DNA of 64,000 nt from Bacteroides intestinalis. GTDB lineage: Bacteria; Bacteroidota; Bacteroidia; Bacteroidales; Bacteroidaceae. Positions 43,694-51,858 of the stretch are shown here, one piece after another. Position numbers and translations under genes: made by a program. Under the pieces are notes generated by a model. The model was not told the DNA's origin. It did not search any database and was given only the letters and a program-made list of their open reading frames with translations. Numbering within the stretch: the stretch's first letter is position 1; each line of letters opens with the position of its first letter. The stretch covers positions 372,155 to 436,154 of the forward strand of contig NZ_CABJDN010000002.1 of assembly GCF_902364365.1 (NCBI RefSeq). Direction: 5' to 3'.

Positions 43694-44839
43694 TTATTCT
43701 ACAGGTTCAAAAAATGTGTCGGGATGGTTGGGGTCAAAGCACTCGTTACACCACATAAAGGTGACGAGATTTTCTGTTTCCGACAGGTTGATAATGTTAT
43801 GGGTATATCCGGGAATCATTTCCACCACTTCAATCTTATCTCCACTGACCTCGAAACTGATAACTTCGTCAGTATCAATCTTGCGGAGTTGAATCAGACC
43901 ATGACCGCTAACTACCACAAACTTCTCATTTTTTGTATGGTGCCAATGTTGACCTTTAGTGATTCCAGGCCTGGAAATATTGACTGAGAACTGGCCGCAA
44001 CCGACTGTACGGATAATTTCAGTAAAACTACCCCGATCATCGATATTCATCTTAACAGGATAAGTGAACTTATCCTTGGGCAAGTAACTGAGGTAAGTGC
44101 TATAGAGCTTCTTTACAAAGGCCTCTGACAGATCGGGAACTCCCAAGGTCTGCGGCATCTCCTTGAAAGAATAGAGCAGATCTACGATATCACCCAAGGT
44201 AATAGTGTATACTACAGGTACTACACAATAGTTGCCATCGTAATGTTCAGACTGGTTCAAGGCAGCTATAAGTTCTTCAACCACGTCATCGATATAAACC
44301 AGATTCATCATAACACTAGGGTCGTTGACCTGTATGGGGAAATCATTGGCTATGTTATTGCAAAAAGTAGCGACAGCACTGTTATAATTGGGACGGCACC
44401 ATTTACCGAATACATTTGGAAAGCGGTATACCAATACCTTGGAACCGGTTTCCCTAGAGTAGGTAAACATCAACCGTTCGCCTGCACGTTTGGATTCGCC
44501 ATAAGGATTATCTAAAGAAGCTTGGGTGGATGAAGAAATCATCACCGGACAAGTGTTATGGTGCTTCTTGAGAATATCCAACAAGGTGGAAGCAAAACCA
44601 AAATTACCTTTCATGAACTCTTCAGTATCCTTAGGACGGTTCACCCCAGCCAGATTGAAAACAAAGTCGGCTCGCCGACAAAATCCATTCAAGAGCATAG
44701 GGTCCGTATCAAGGTCATATTCCATCACCTCAGAAATAGTGACAGGATAGTTTTTGGCCTTACCGGACATAATATTCTTGAGTTGGGCACAAAGATTCTT
44801 ACCGACGAATCCATGCGCCCCTGTTACTAAGACCCTCAT
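43694..44839 (-). CDS. fnlB: Bifunctional UDP-sugar epimerase/reductase, FnlB/CapF
   Basis: 381 aa from the ATG at 44839 (MRVLVTGAHG); the open frame to 44899 would overlap fnlA by 56 bases. N-terminal SDR, with the NAD loop VTGAHGFVGKNL and YGESKRAGERLM (YxxxK), then a C-terminal cupin (residues about 255-375) with KGQHWHHTKNEKFVVVSG and GYTHNIINL. This two-domain layout is that of CapF/WbjC: C3 epimerase in the cupin and 4-ketoreductase in the SDR. Second step towards UDP-L-FucNAc. Confidence 0.93.
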   Translation of the reverse strand: MRVLVTGAHGFVGKNLCAQLKNIMSGKAKNYPVTISEVMEYDLDTDPMLLNGFCRRADFVFNLAGVNRPKDTEEFMKGNFGFASTLLDILKKHHNTCPVMISSSTQASLDNPYGESKRAGERLMFTYSRETGSKVLVYRFPNVFGKWCRPNYNSAVATFCNNIANDFPIQVNDPSVMMNLVYIDDVVEELIAALNQSEHYDGNYCVVPVVYTITLGDIVDLLYSFKEMPQTLGVPDLSEAFVKKLYSTYLSYLPKDKFTYPVKMNIDDRGSFTEIIRTVGCGQFSVNISRPGITKGQHWHHTKNEKFVVVSGHGLIQLRKIDTDEVISFEVSGDKIEVVEMIPGYTHNIINLSETENLVTFMWCNECFDPNHPDTFFEPVE

Positions 44840-44843
44840 AATT

Positions 44844-45917
44844 CTATTCGGAACGAATTTCTTTAGCCTTACTTCTTGGTTCGAGACCAAGATCTTCACG
44901 AATAAAACGGAGTTTGAGAAGAAGATTCTTCATACCTGTAATATCAAGACGGCGGGTATTATGGCTATGGTAATCTTCTATTTTACTGACTTCTTCACTA
45001 CCGCTAGTAAAAAACTTGTCATAGTTAAGATCACGGGTATCACAAGGTATCCGATAATAATCTCCCATATCAATGGCCTTGGCCATTTCCTCACGTGTGA
45101 CAAGGGTTTCATAAAGTTTTTCTCCGTGCCGGGTACCAATAACTCTAACTTCCGTCTCACCATACTTCGGGTCGACCTGTGCATAGGTCTGCTTAAGAGC
45201 CTCAGCAAGAACATCAAGAGTGGCAGCAGGGGCCTTCTGTACGAAAAGATCGCCATTCTCACCATGAGTAAAGGCATAAATAACCAAATCTACCGCATCA
45301 TCAAGAGTCATCATGAAACGGGTCATATCAGGATCGGTTATCGTAACAGGTTTGCCTTGTTCCATCTGTTCTACCCAGAGGGGAATCACAGAACCACGGC
45401 TGGCCATCACATTGCCGTAACGGGTACAGCAAATGGTAGTTTGCGCATTCTGTCCGAGTTCACGCCCCTTGGCAATGGCTACCTTTTCCATCAATGCCTT
45501 GGAAATACCCATGGCGTTGATGGGGTATGCTGCTTTATCAGTAGAAAGAACAACAACGTTCTTCACTCCATACTCTATGGCAGAAAGGAGAACATTATTG
45601 GTACCTACAACATTAGTCATGGTAGCTTCCATAGGAAAAAATTCACAGGAAGGTACTTGCTTAAGGGCAGCGGCTGAGAATACGTAGTCCACTCCCCTCA
45701 TAGCAATATCTACAGATTGTCTATTGCGTACATTACCAATATAGAACTTTACTTTAGGGTTCTGAAGGGCATGACGCATATCATCTTGTTTCTTTTCGTC
45801 GCGGGAAAAAATACGGATCTCTTTGATGTCGCTATCCAAAAAGCGACGGAGTACAGCATTACCGAAGGAGCCCGTACCACCTGTTATCAACAGGACTTTG
45901 TCTTTGAAAATGGACAT
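44844..45917 (-). CDS. fnlA: UDP-GlcNAc 4,6-dehydratase / 5-epimerase (inverting), FnlA/CapE
   Basis: 357 aa. NAD loop LLITGGTGSFGNAVLRRF, then FSRDEKKQDDMRHAL, and the catalytic region AAYPINAMGISKALMEK with Met in place of the usual Tyr (MxxxK), the mark of the CapE/FlaA1 type. Converts UDP-GlcNAc to the 4-keto-6-deoxy-L-talo/altro series. First step of the FnlABC set and four bases upstream of fnlB. Confidence 0.93.
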   Translation of the reverse strand: MSIFKDKVLLITGGTGSFGNAVLRRFLDSDIKEIRIFSRDEKKQDDMRHALQNPKVKFYIGNVRNRQSVDIAMRGVDYVFSAAALKQVPSCEFFPMEATMTNVVGTNNVLLSAIEYGVKNVVVLSTDKAAYPINAMGISKALMEKVAIAKGRELGQNAQTTICCTRYGNVMASRGSVIPLWVEQMEQGKPVTITDPDMTRFMMTLDDAVDLVIYAFTHGENGDLFVQKAPAATLDVLAEALKQTYAQVDPKYGETEVRVIGTRHGEKLYETLVTREEMAKAIDMGDYYRIPCDTRDLNYDKFFTSGSEEVSKIEDYHSHNTRRLDITGMKNLLLKLRFIREDLGLEPRSKAKEIRSE

Positions 45918-45935
45918 GATTATTTATTTCAGTAT

Positions 45936-47000
45936 TTATTTTTTCATATAAAATATTTTATACCATTCGGCAAATTTACGTAGACCATCACGAAGTGGAG
46001 TATGAGGCTTAAAGTTGAAATCACGCTCTAAAGCAGTGGTATCAGCATAAGTAATAGGAACATCACCTAGTTGCATAGGAACAAGCTGTTTATGGGACTC
46101 GAAATTATAGTCTTCAGGAAGAATTCCGGCACGAATAAGCTCTTCCTGAAGTATCTGCACAAAGTCAAGCAAGTTCTCAGGATTACTGTTACCTATATTG
46201 TAGACCTTGTACGGAGGTACAGGTAAACCATCTTCTCCGATTTTGCGTTGGGGAGCACCATGTATTATACGTTGTAAACCTTCAACTATGTCATCAATAT
46301 AAGTGAAGTCACGTTTACAGTTACCGTAGTTAAAGATCTGAATAGTATCTCCTTTTATTAGTTTATTTGTGAAACTAAAGTAAGCCATATCAGGTCTTCC
46401 CGCAGGTCCGTAAACAGTAAAGAAACGAAGACCTGTGGAGGGTATGTCATAGAGTTTACTATAGGCATGCGCCATCAGTTCATTACTCTTCTTAGTAGCG
46501 GCATAAAGACTGACAGGATTATCAACTTTGTCATCGGTACTATAAGGAACTTTTGTATTACTACCATAAACAGAACTGGAAGAGGCATACACAAGATGTT
46601 GTACCCCACTCTGCCCATTGTCGTAACTGTGACGGCAGGCCTCGAGGATATTGTAAAAACCGATAAGGTTACTTTCAATGTAAGCATCAGGATTAGTGAT
46701 ACTGTAGCGAACACCAGCTTGTGCAGCTAGATTAACCACCACATCGAAACGGTAGTCAGTAAAAAGCCTATTGACGAGAGCTTTGTCAGCAAGGTTACCC
46801 TTGATAAAAGTATAGGTACTCTCAGGATATTGAGCCGCAATCTGTTGTAAACGGTTGAGACGATACTCTTTAATAGTGATATCGTAGTAGTCGTTCACAC
46901 TATCGAGACCAACTATCCGAATAGGACTCTCAGCAATAAGGAGCCGCTCCACCAAGCTAGAACCGATGAAGCCGGCAGAGCCGGTAACTAATATGGTCAT
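45936..47000 (-). CDS. UDP-glucuronate 4-epimerase-like SDR
   Basis: 354 aa. NAD loop VTGSAGFIGSSLVERLL, VNLAAQAGVRYSITNPDAYI (the AQAGVRYS phrase typical of UDP-GlcA 4-epimerases), YASSSSVYGSN, and active-site VSLYAATKKSNELMAHAYSK. It would interconvert UDP-glucuronate and UDP-galacturonate; its neighbour upstream is the UDP-glucose dehydrogenase that makes the substrate. Confidence 0.9.
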   Translation of the reverse strand: MTILVTGSAGFIGSSLVERLLIAESPIRIVGLDSVNDYYDITIKEYRLNRLQQIAAQYPESTYTFIKGNLADKALVNRLFTDYRFDVVVNLAAQAGVRYSITNPDAYIESNLIGFYNILEACRHSYDNGQSGVQHLVYASSSSVYGSNTKVPYSTDDKVDNPVSLYAATKKSNELMAHAYSKLYDIPSTGLRFFTVYGPAGRPDMAYFSFTNKLIKGDTIQIFNYGNCKRDFTYIDDIVEGLQRIIHGAPQRKIGEDGLPVPPYKVYNIGNSNPENLLDFVQILQEELIRAGILPEDYNFESHKQLVPMQLGDVPITYADTTALERDFNFKPHTPLRDGLRKFAEWYKIFYMKK

Positions 47001-47009
47001 AAAAAAAGG

Positions 47010-48329
47010 TTAGTCCCTACGGAAAATATCACGGGTGAATACTTTATCTTTTACATCATCCAAACCTGTATCATAACGGTTAGCAATGATAGCATGGCTC
47101 ATCTGTTTGAATTTAGTAAGATCATTCACAACAGCACTACCAAAAAAAGAAGTACCGTCTTCAAGTGCAGGTTCGTAAATGATAACCTGTGCACCTTTGG
47201 CTTTGATGCGTTTCATGACCCCCTGTATGGATGATTGACGGAAATTATCAGAATGGGATTTCATGGTAAGGCGAAAGACTCCTACCACTATTTGTTGTTC
47301 TTTCTGCACATCCCACCGACTGGAAGCCGTATAGTATCCAGCTTTTCGGAGTACTTGATCTGCAATGAAATCCTTGCGGGTACGATTACTCTCCACAATG
47401 GCTGTCATCATATTTTGAGGTACATCTGTATAATTGGCAAGTAACTGCTTAGTATCCTTGGGCAGACAGTAACCACCATAACCGAAACTGGGATTATTGT
47501 AGTAGGTACCAATACGTGGGTCAAGTCCAACACCTTGGATAACGGCTTGTGCATCAAGTCCTTTTACTTCAGCATAGGTATCAAGCTCATTGAAGTAACT
47601 GACGCGTAAGGCCAGATAGGTATTAGCAAAAAGTTTCACAGCTTCAGCTTCCTTGATACCCATAAAAAGAGTTGGGATATCTTCCTTGATGGCTCCCTCT
47701 TGCAGCAGAGCAGCAAAGGTTTTAGCGGCCTGCTCAAGCATAGGTACATCGGTTATTGCTTTAATAGATTCGTTTTCAGCACCGAACCGATCGTCGTCCA
47801 TAATCTTGGGATAACCTACTATGATGCGACTGGGATAAAGATTGTCGTAAAGCGCCTTACTCTCTCGAAGGAACTCCGGTGAAAAGAGCAAATTAAACCG
47901 CTTAACTCCTTGCTGAGCATACTTGACATAAAGACTACGACAGTAGCCCACAGGTATGGTAGATTTGATGACCATAACAGCATCAGGGTTAACACTCAAC
48001 ACAAGATCAATGACATCTTCAATATGGTGGGTGTCGAAGTAGTTCTTCACCGGATCATAGTTAGTGGGAGCGGCAATAACTACAAAGTCAGCATCTTTAT
48101 ATGCTGCAGCCCCATCAAGGGTGGCTGATAAACACAATGGCTTTTCTGCCAAATATTGTTCAATATAATCATCCTGAATAGGAGATATCTTATGATTGAT
48201 CTTATCAACCTTTTCGGACAGTACATCGACTGCCACTACTTCATGATGCTGTGCCAGTAAAGTGGCAATGCTCATCCCGACGTAACCAGTTCCGGCTACA
48301 GCTATTTTTATCTCGTTAAATTCGCGCAT
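47010..48329 (-). CDS. ugd: UDP-glucose 6-dehydrogenase
   Basis: 439 aa. NAD motif [17 protein letters not shown] near residue 11, [22 protein letters not shown], substrate loop [14 protein letters not shown], and the active-site Cys in [15 protein letters not shown]. Oxidises UDP-glucose to UDP-glucuronate with two NAD. It is about 45 residues longer than the shortest Ugd; insertions lie near [12 protein letters not shown]. First biosynthetic gene after upxZ. Confidence 0.93.
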   Translation of the reverse strand: MREFNEIKIAVAGTGYVGMSIATLLAQHHEVVAVDVLSEKVDKINHKISPIQDDYIEQYLAEKPLCLSATLDGAAAYKDADFVVIAAPTNYDPVKNYFDTHHIEDVIDLVLSVNPDAVMVIKSTIPVGYCRSLYVKYAQQGVKRFNLLFSPEFLRESKALYDNLYPSRIIVGYPKIMDDDRFGAENESIKAITDVPMLEQAAKTFAALLQEGAIKEDIPTLFMGIKEAEAVKLFANTYLALRVSYFNELDTYAEVKGLDAQAVIQGVGLDPRIGTYYNNPSFGYGGYCLPKDTKQLLANYTDVPQNMMTAIVESNRTRKDFIADQVLRKAGYYTASSRWDVQKEQQIVVGVFRLTMKSHSDNFRQSSIQGVMKRIKAKGAQVIIYEPALEDGTSFFGSAVVNDLTKFKQMSHAIIANRYDTGLDDVKDKVFTRDIFRRD

Positions 48330-48359
48330 GAAAAGAACTTAGATTAGATAATAATCTTA

Positions 48360-48839
48360 TTATATTACTTCAAAAGGATAAGGATTTTCTTCAATATTCT
48401 TCAACTCTTCTATTGCCTCTGTTTGCTCAGTTATCAAAGCCGACTTATTCCAATTGTCTATAATGCTATGAGCTTCTTGAAGCATAGACTCCTCATAAAC
48501 TTCACCATAAGTATAAGTCAACAGACGAACCTTAAGCAAAGAATCGGGAAGTTTCTCCAAAATATTATAGATTCGATCTAAAACAGCTTGTTTTTTCTGC
48601 CCTTTATCCCCATAATCATAAATGGTAGCATTATAGCCCATCAGAAGAGCCAGACACAAATTGGCTTCTTCCTCAATATTGGAACTCTGAGAGGAAAAAA
48701 GGGAATCGGCCTTGACGAGAAGTTCCTTATTTAACCGACAAAAAGTATCGGAATAGATAGGTTCACCGTCCATACCAAGATACATCAACTCATGAGCAGC
48801 ATGTTGAAGCTCAAGAGCACGAGAAAGTAAAGAATTCAT
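48360..48839 (-). CDS. upxZ: UpxZ-family capsule regulator
   Basis: 159 aa, no membrane or signal segment, all-helical. It matches the UpxZ proteins of Bacteroides capsule operons: QHAAHELMYLGMDGEPIYSD near the N-terminus and EEANLCLALLMGYNATIYD. UpxZ proteins inhibit UpxY antitermination at other capsule loci so that one capsule dominates. Second gene of the operon, as always. Confidence 0.9.
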   Translation of the reverse strand: MNSLLSRALELQHAAHELMYLGMDGEPIYSDTFCRLNKELLVKADSLFSSQSSNIEEEANLCLALLMGYNATIYDYGDKGQKKQAVLDRIYNILEKLPDSLLKVRLLTYTYGEVYEESMLQEAHSIIDNWNKSALITEQTEAIEELKNIEENPYPFEVI

Positions 48840-48882
48840 TTGGTATATGATTAAAATATGATTAATCTCAATTAAGATAAGA

Positions 48883-49416
48883 CTACTTTATCATTTTCAG
48901 ATAAGATTTGGGCACTTTGACACTGGCAACTAAAACACCTTTGATACGAATAACGACATAAGTTTTATTGGATTCCGTAGCTATTTCACCTTCAATGCCA
49001 CAAAAATCTCCTTTCACGACTTTCACTTTGTTTCCTATAGCGAAAGGTTCAGTATCAAAACTAACCCCATCAGGATTCAAGTCCATGACAAACATGAAGT
49101 CTTCCATTTGCTTATTGGGAACAATCAGCATAGAATGGGTGGAAAGATCCTTCATATAAAAAAGCTGGGCACTATAAACATTAGAAATATCACAAGCAAC
49201 TTGTTTGGTGGCACAAATGAAGATCAAATTTCGAATAACAGGAACTTCACTACGCTTACGACGGTATTTCAGTTGTGATATAACAATTCGTGTGGGAAGA
49301 TAGTAATCAATATCCAAATTTTCCTCAGATTTAAGTTTATCTAAGAATCTTCGGACTGCAAATTCTTGCTTATCACGAGTACGAGCCGCAAACCAATATT
49401 TTTGATTTTCAACCAC
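48883..49416 (-). CDS. upxY: UpxY-family NusG-like transcription antiterminator
   Basis: 177 aa. An N-terminal NGN domain (KYWFAARTRDKQEFAVRRF, YYLPTRIVISQL) and a C-terminal KOW-like domain (FAIGNKVKVVKGDFCGIEGEI). It lets RNA polymerase pass early terminators in its own operon, acting on the leader. The leader here (49417-49564) is about 150 bases. Confidence 0.93.
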   Translation of the reverse strand: MVENQKYWFAARTRDKQEFAVRRFLDKLKSEENLDIDYYLPTRIVISQLKYRRKRSEVPVIRNLIFICATKQVACDISNVYSAQLFYMKDLSTHSMLIVPNKQMEDFMFVMDLNPDGVSFDTEPFAIGNKVKVVKGDFCGIEGEIATESNKTYVVIRIKGVLVASVKVPKSYLKMIK

Positions 49417-49564
49417 TTATATAAAGAAAAAGGAGAATTTCACGATTGTTTCGGGTGCGCTTCGCGGTTTGAATGAGACATATTCTCTTCCAAACCGTAC
49501 AAACAGGTATTCCAGCTTAATATACTGTAAACGAATCTATTAAAACAGAAAAATGACTTTTAAT
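49417..49564 (-). promoter_or_regulatory. Transcribed leader of the capsule operon (predicted UpxY target)
   Basis: Between the invertible promoter and upxY. No ORF. UpxY proteins recruit to such leaders. Short inverted pieces are present (AACCGCGAAGCGC region) but I see no classic terminator. Confidence 0.45.
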
Positions 49565-49771
49565 CGTTCGTTTAATGGGCACAAAGGTAATGGGTATTTT
49601 TTGAACTTGCAAGGTGTTTAATAAAAATATTCCTAAATGAATATTTTATCACAGTTAAATATTTTATAATCAACATTATACTGCTAATAATAAAGGAATT
49701 TAATATCCTTTCATTTTTGTGCTTTCTAACCTTTTTCTTTTTTGTAAATCTTTACGTATATTAAACGAACG
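49565..49771. promoter_or_regulatory. Invertible capsule promoter flanked by inverted repeats
   Basis: CGTTCGTTTAAT at 49565-49576 and its exact reverse complement ATTAAACGAACG at 49760-49771 enclose 183 bases. Read in the same direction the right repeat is AAACGTTCGT, matching the B. fragilis Mpi-type capsule repeat ARACGTWCGT; the left has one difference. Inside, on the reverse strand, TTG (complement 49610-49612), 20 bases and TACCTTTG (complement 49582-49589) form a promoter pointing into upxY. The orientation in this sequence is therefore ON. No recombinase gene is near, so a distant Mpi-like invertase would act. Confidence 0.8.
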
Positions 49772-49952
49772 TTTTTTAAACACCCCCTTTTCTCCACACC
49801 ATCCACCTATATATCAACTACATACACCACATTCAAAAACTTTCAGAATCATTTTTTCTGTCAAACCTATCTATTTTCAAAAATAACATAGTACTTTTGT
49901 CATTTTTTTACATTTTATACGTATTTAAATATTTAACTAAAAAACAAGAAAA

Positions 49953-50329
49953 ATGAAAAAAGAAATGAAGGCTGAAAACCTTGAAAAAAAGAGCCGGAAC
50001 AGGCACAGAAATTAACTTCAAAGAACAATGTATCAGAGACTAAGAGAAAACCCGGACGCCCTAAAAGTAAAGCAGTAAGAGGCATCCTCCATAAAGATCG
50101 GAAAAAGGGAATGAAACTCTTACTCAATTTAAGAGAAGAAGGATGCTTTGGTAATAAAAACGAAGTATCTATAAAAGAATTCGCAGAATGGGCAGCAAAA
50201 GGTAAGTTCTTTCTATCCGCTCAAGATAATCATTTAGTTTCAAAGACAATAGAAGAGGAAATGGGAGAAATATTAAGAAGCGAATTTCCTCGTAAAATAA
50301 ATAAAAGAGGAAAAACATCAAAAGAATAA
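49953..50329 (+). pseudogene. AT-hook protein with a poly-A frameshift
   Basis: ATG 49953 reads MKKEMKAENLEKK and then, in a tract of seven As (about 49984-49990), the frame shifts to a short end (stop 50013-50015). One base more in the tract joins it to EPEQAQKLTSKNNVSETK, KRKPGRPKSKAVRG (an AT-hook GRP core) and RKKGMKLLLNLREEGCFGN up to SKE at 50329. The joined product is 125 aa. Without the change only the 72 aa from ATG 50111 could be made. It may be a sequencing error, slippage or true decay. Divergent from the capsule promoter. Confidence 0.6.
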
Positions 50330-50384
50330 TCTACAAAATAATCGGACAATAATTAAATAGTTATATCCTATCTACAATTCGCTA

Positions 50385-50470
50385 TATCTTTGCCCCCGCT
50401 TTAGCAAAGATTAAGCCCCGCAAATGAGAAGATGCCGCTTTTTCAAAAAGTGACATCTTCTCTCTTTTTA
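50385..50470 (+). promoter_or_regulatory. -7 box and attenuator-like hairpin before the 50530 gene
   Basis: TATCTTTG (TAnnTTTG) at 50385-50392 without a clear -33, then a hairpin GAGAAGATG (50426-50434) with CATCTTCTC (50454-50462), inner arms CTTTTT/AAAAAG, and a T run (TCTTTTTAT). A start near 50398 would give a 65-base RNA ending here: either a small RNA or a leader with an attenuator for the genes at 50530 and 50907. It may also end the preceding gene. Confidence 0.55.
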
Positions 50471-50529
50471 TGCCTGACATAAACACCTACTAAACAATTT
50501 AAAATTCAAGAATTTAAAATTAAAATGCA

Positions 50530-50880
50530 ATGAAAAAGCGAAAGAAGAACGCTTCACTTCACGAAGCACTCAGAAAGAAATGGGCAATACGTATTATGCT
50601 TGAAAAAGAATATACGAAAAGCGCAGCACAGTGGATGACGGACAGACTGGAAAACCTTATTGACTACATGCTCTATGGATATGCTCTCATAGCATATTAC
50701 AAGCAAGACGGAACATTCAAGTTTGTAAAAGCAACCCTACTACCCTATGAAAGCCACTTTCATCAAGGATACGATATACAGCGTATCGAAGGACACGTTG
50801 TGTATTGGGACGTAGATATACAAGCATGGAGAAGCTTCCAACTGGAGAACTTTCTGGAATGGAGACCGGTAGTAAATTAA
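50530..50880 (+). CDS. Small SH3-like beta-barrel (DUF2693-type) protein
   Basis: 116 aa. Basic start (MKKRKKNASLHEALRKKWA), then KQDGTFKFVKATLLPYE and VVYWDVDIQAWRSFQLENF, which resemble DUF2693-type SH3-like barrel proteins of Bacteroides, in which a WYDxxxxxWRSF-like end is typical. The assignment is by pattern only. Function unknown. The next gene starts 27 bases later. Confidence 0.7.
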   Translation: MKKRKKNASLHEALRKKWAIRIMLEKEYTKSAAQWMTDRLENLIDYMLYGYALIAYYKQDGTFKFVKATLLPYESHFHQGYDIQRIEGHVVYWDVDIQAWRSFQLENFLEWRPVVN

Positions 50881-50906
50881 GAATTAAAAGTTTTAAATTA
50901 AAAGTT

Positions 50907-51755
50907 ATGGCAATGACGTATGGAGGGATACAATATTATCCCATATCAGTGGTACTCTTTGATGAAGTACCCATGGAACTGACCGAGGCAAAGTTCGGCA
51001 TGAAAGGAACGGCAGCAGTAATGAAACTGTTGAGTAAAATATATAAAGAAAGCGGATATTACCTGCTTTGGGGAAAGGAGCAATGTACCCTCTTCACTAA
51101 TAAGGCCGGCAGAGAACTTACAGAAGATGAGATGCAGGGAATTGTAGATATCCTGGTAGAAAAAGCATTCTTTGATAAAGAGACTTATGAGAAATATGGC
51201 ATATTGACATCCGTGGAGATTCAGAAAGTATGGCTTGAAGCAACCAAACGTAGGAAAAGGGACTTAGCGTCCCTACCCTACATGCTGGTAAAAACGGAAG
51301 AAGAGACGAAGGAAGATAAAACCAGAAAGGGAGAAAAAGATACAGACTGTATGCAAAATCCACAAAATAGCATGCAGCATGTAGACAATTCACCCGAAAA
51401 TGCAGACAATTCCGGACAAAGTATAGCAGAGCATAGTATAGGAGAAGAAAATAAAGAACTTCCCCCTCTAACTCCCCTTGGGGAGAACGGAGGAGGAACG
51501 ACGGATATTTCCTTCTATGAAATCCCCGGATATGCATATAACAAAAAGACGCATAATTTAGAATGCTTATTACTCAGACTGGACCAACTGTGTATCATTG
51601 ACCCGAAAGAGATCAAAAGCATACTGAAACTCTCGAACTACGGAAAATTAGGAGGGTATGTATGGAAGGTGATCAGCAATGCACGATGGAGCACAGTAGA
51701 TTCGAAAGGAGCATACCTGATTTCATCCCTGAGAAAAGAGAGAAATAACCAGTAG
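50907..51755 (+). CDS. DUF4373-containing protein
   Basis: 282 aa from the ATG at 50907 (MAMTYGGIQYYP); a longer open frame to 50805 overlaps the preceding gene by 76 bases. The first 100 or so residues (YYPISVVLFDEVPMELTEAKFGMKG, MKLLSKIYKESGYYLLWG) match the DUF4373 (Lin1244/Lin1753-like) domain, a winged-helix-type fold seen in phage and mobile-element replication proteins. The centre is a Gln/Asn-rich low-complexity linker (residues about 150-200), followed by a helical end. It often lies next to capsule loci in Bacteroides; its role there is unknown. Confidence 0.78.
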   Translation: MAMTYGGIQYYPISVVLFDEVPMELTEAKFGMKGTAAVMKLLSKIYKESGYYLLWGKEQCTLFTNKAGRELTEDEMQGIVDILVEKAFFDKETYEKYGILTSVEIQKVWLEATKRRKRDLASLPYMLVKTEEETKEDKTRKGEKDTDCMQNPQNSMQHVDNSPENADNSGQSIAEHSIGEENKELPPLTPLGENGGGTTDISFYEIPGYAYNKKTHNLECLLLRLDQLCIIDPKEIKSILKLSNYGKLGGYVWKVISNARWSTVDSKGAYLISSLRKERNNQ

Positions 51756-51783
51756 AAAATACATACTGATTATCAAAGCATTA

Positions 51784-51823
51784 CAAGAAGTTAAATTCCT
51801 GTCAACAGGAATTTAACTTCTTG
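51784..51823. terminator. Long palindrome, bidirectional terminator
   Basis: Nineteen-base arms CAAGAAGTTAAATTCCTGT (51784-51802) and its complement (51805-51823) with a 2-base centre, between two converging genes. Confidence 0.75.
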
Positions 51824-51858
51824 TTGACAAACTCTTAACTTCTTGCAAACAGGAAATT

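Noticed and set aside
44754..45677. 307-aa + strand ORF opposite fnlA
   Set aside because: Long but fully antisense to fnlA with its catalytic motifs; no start signal.
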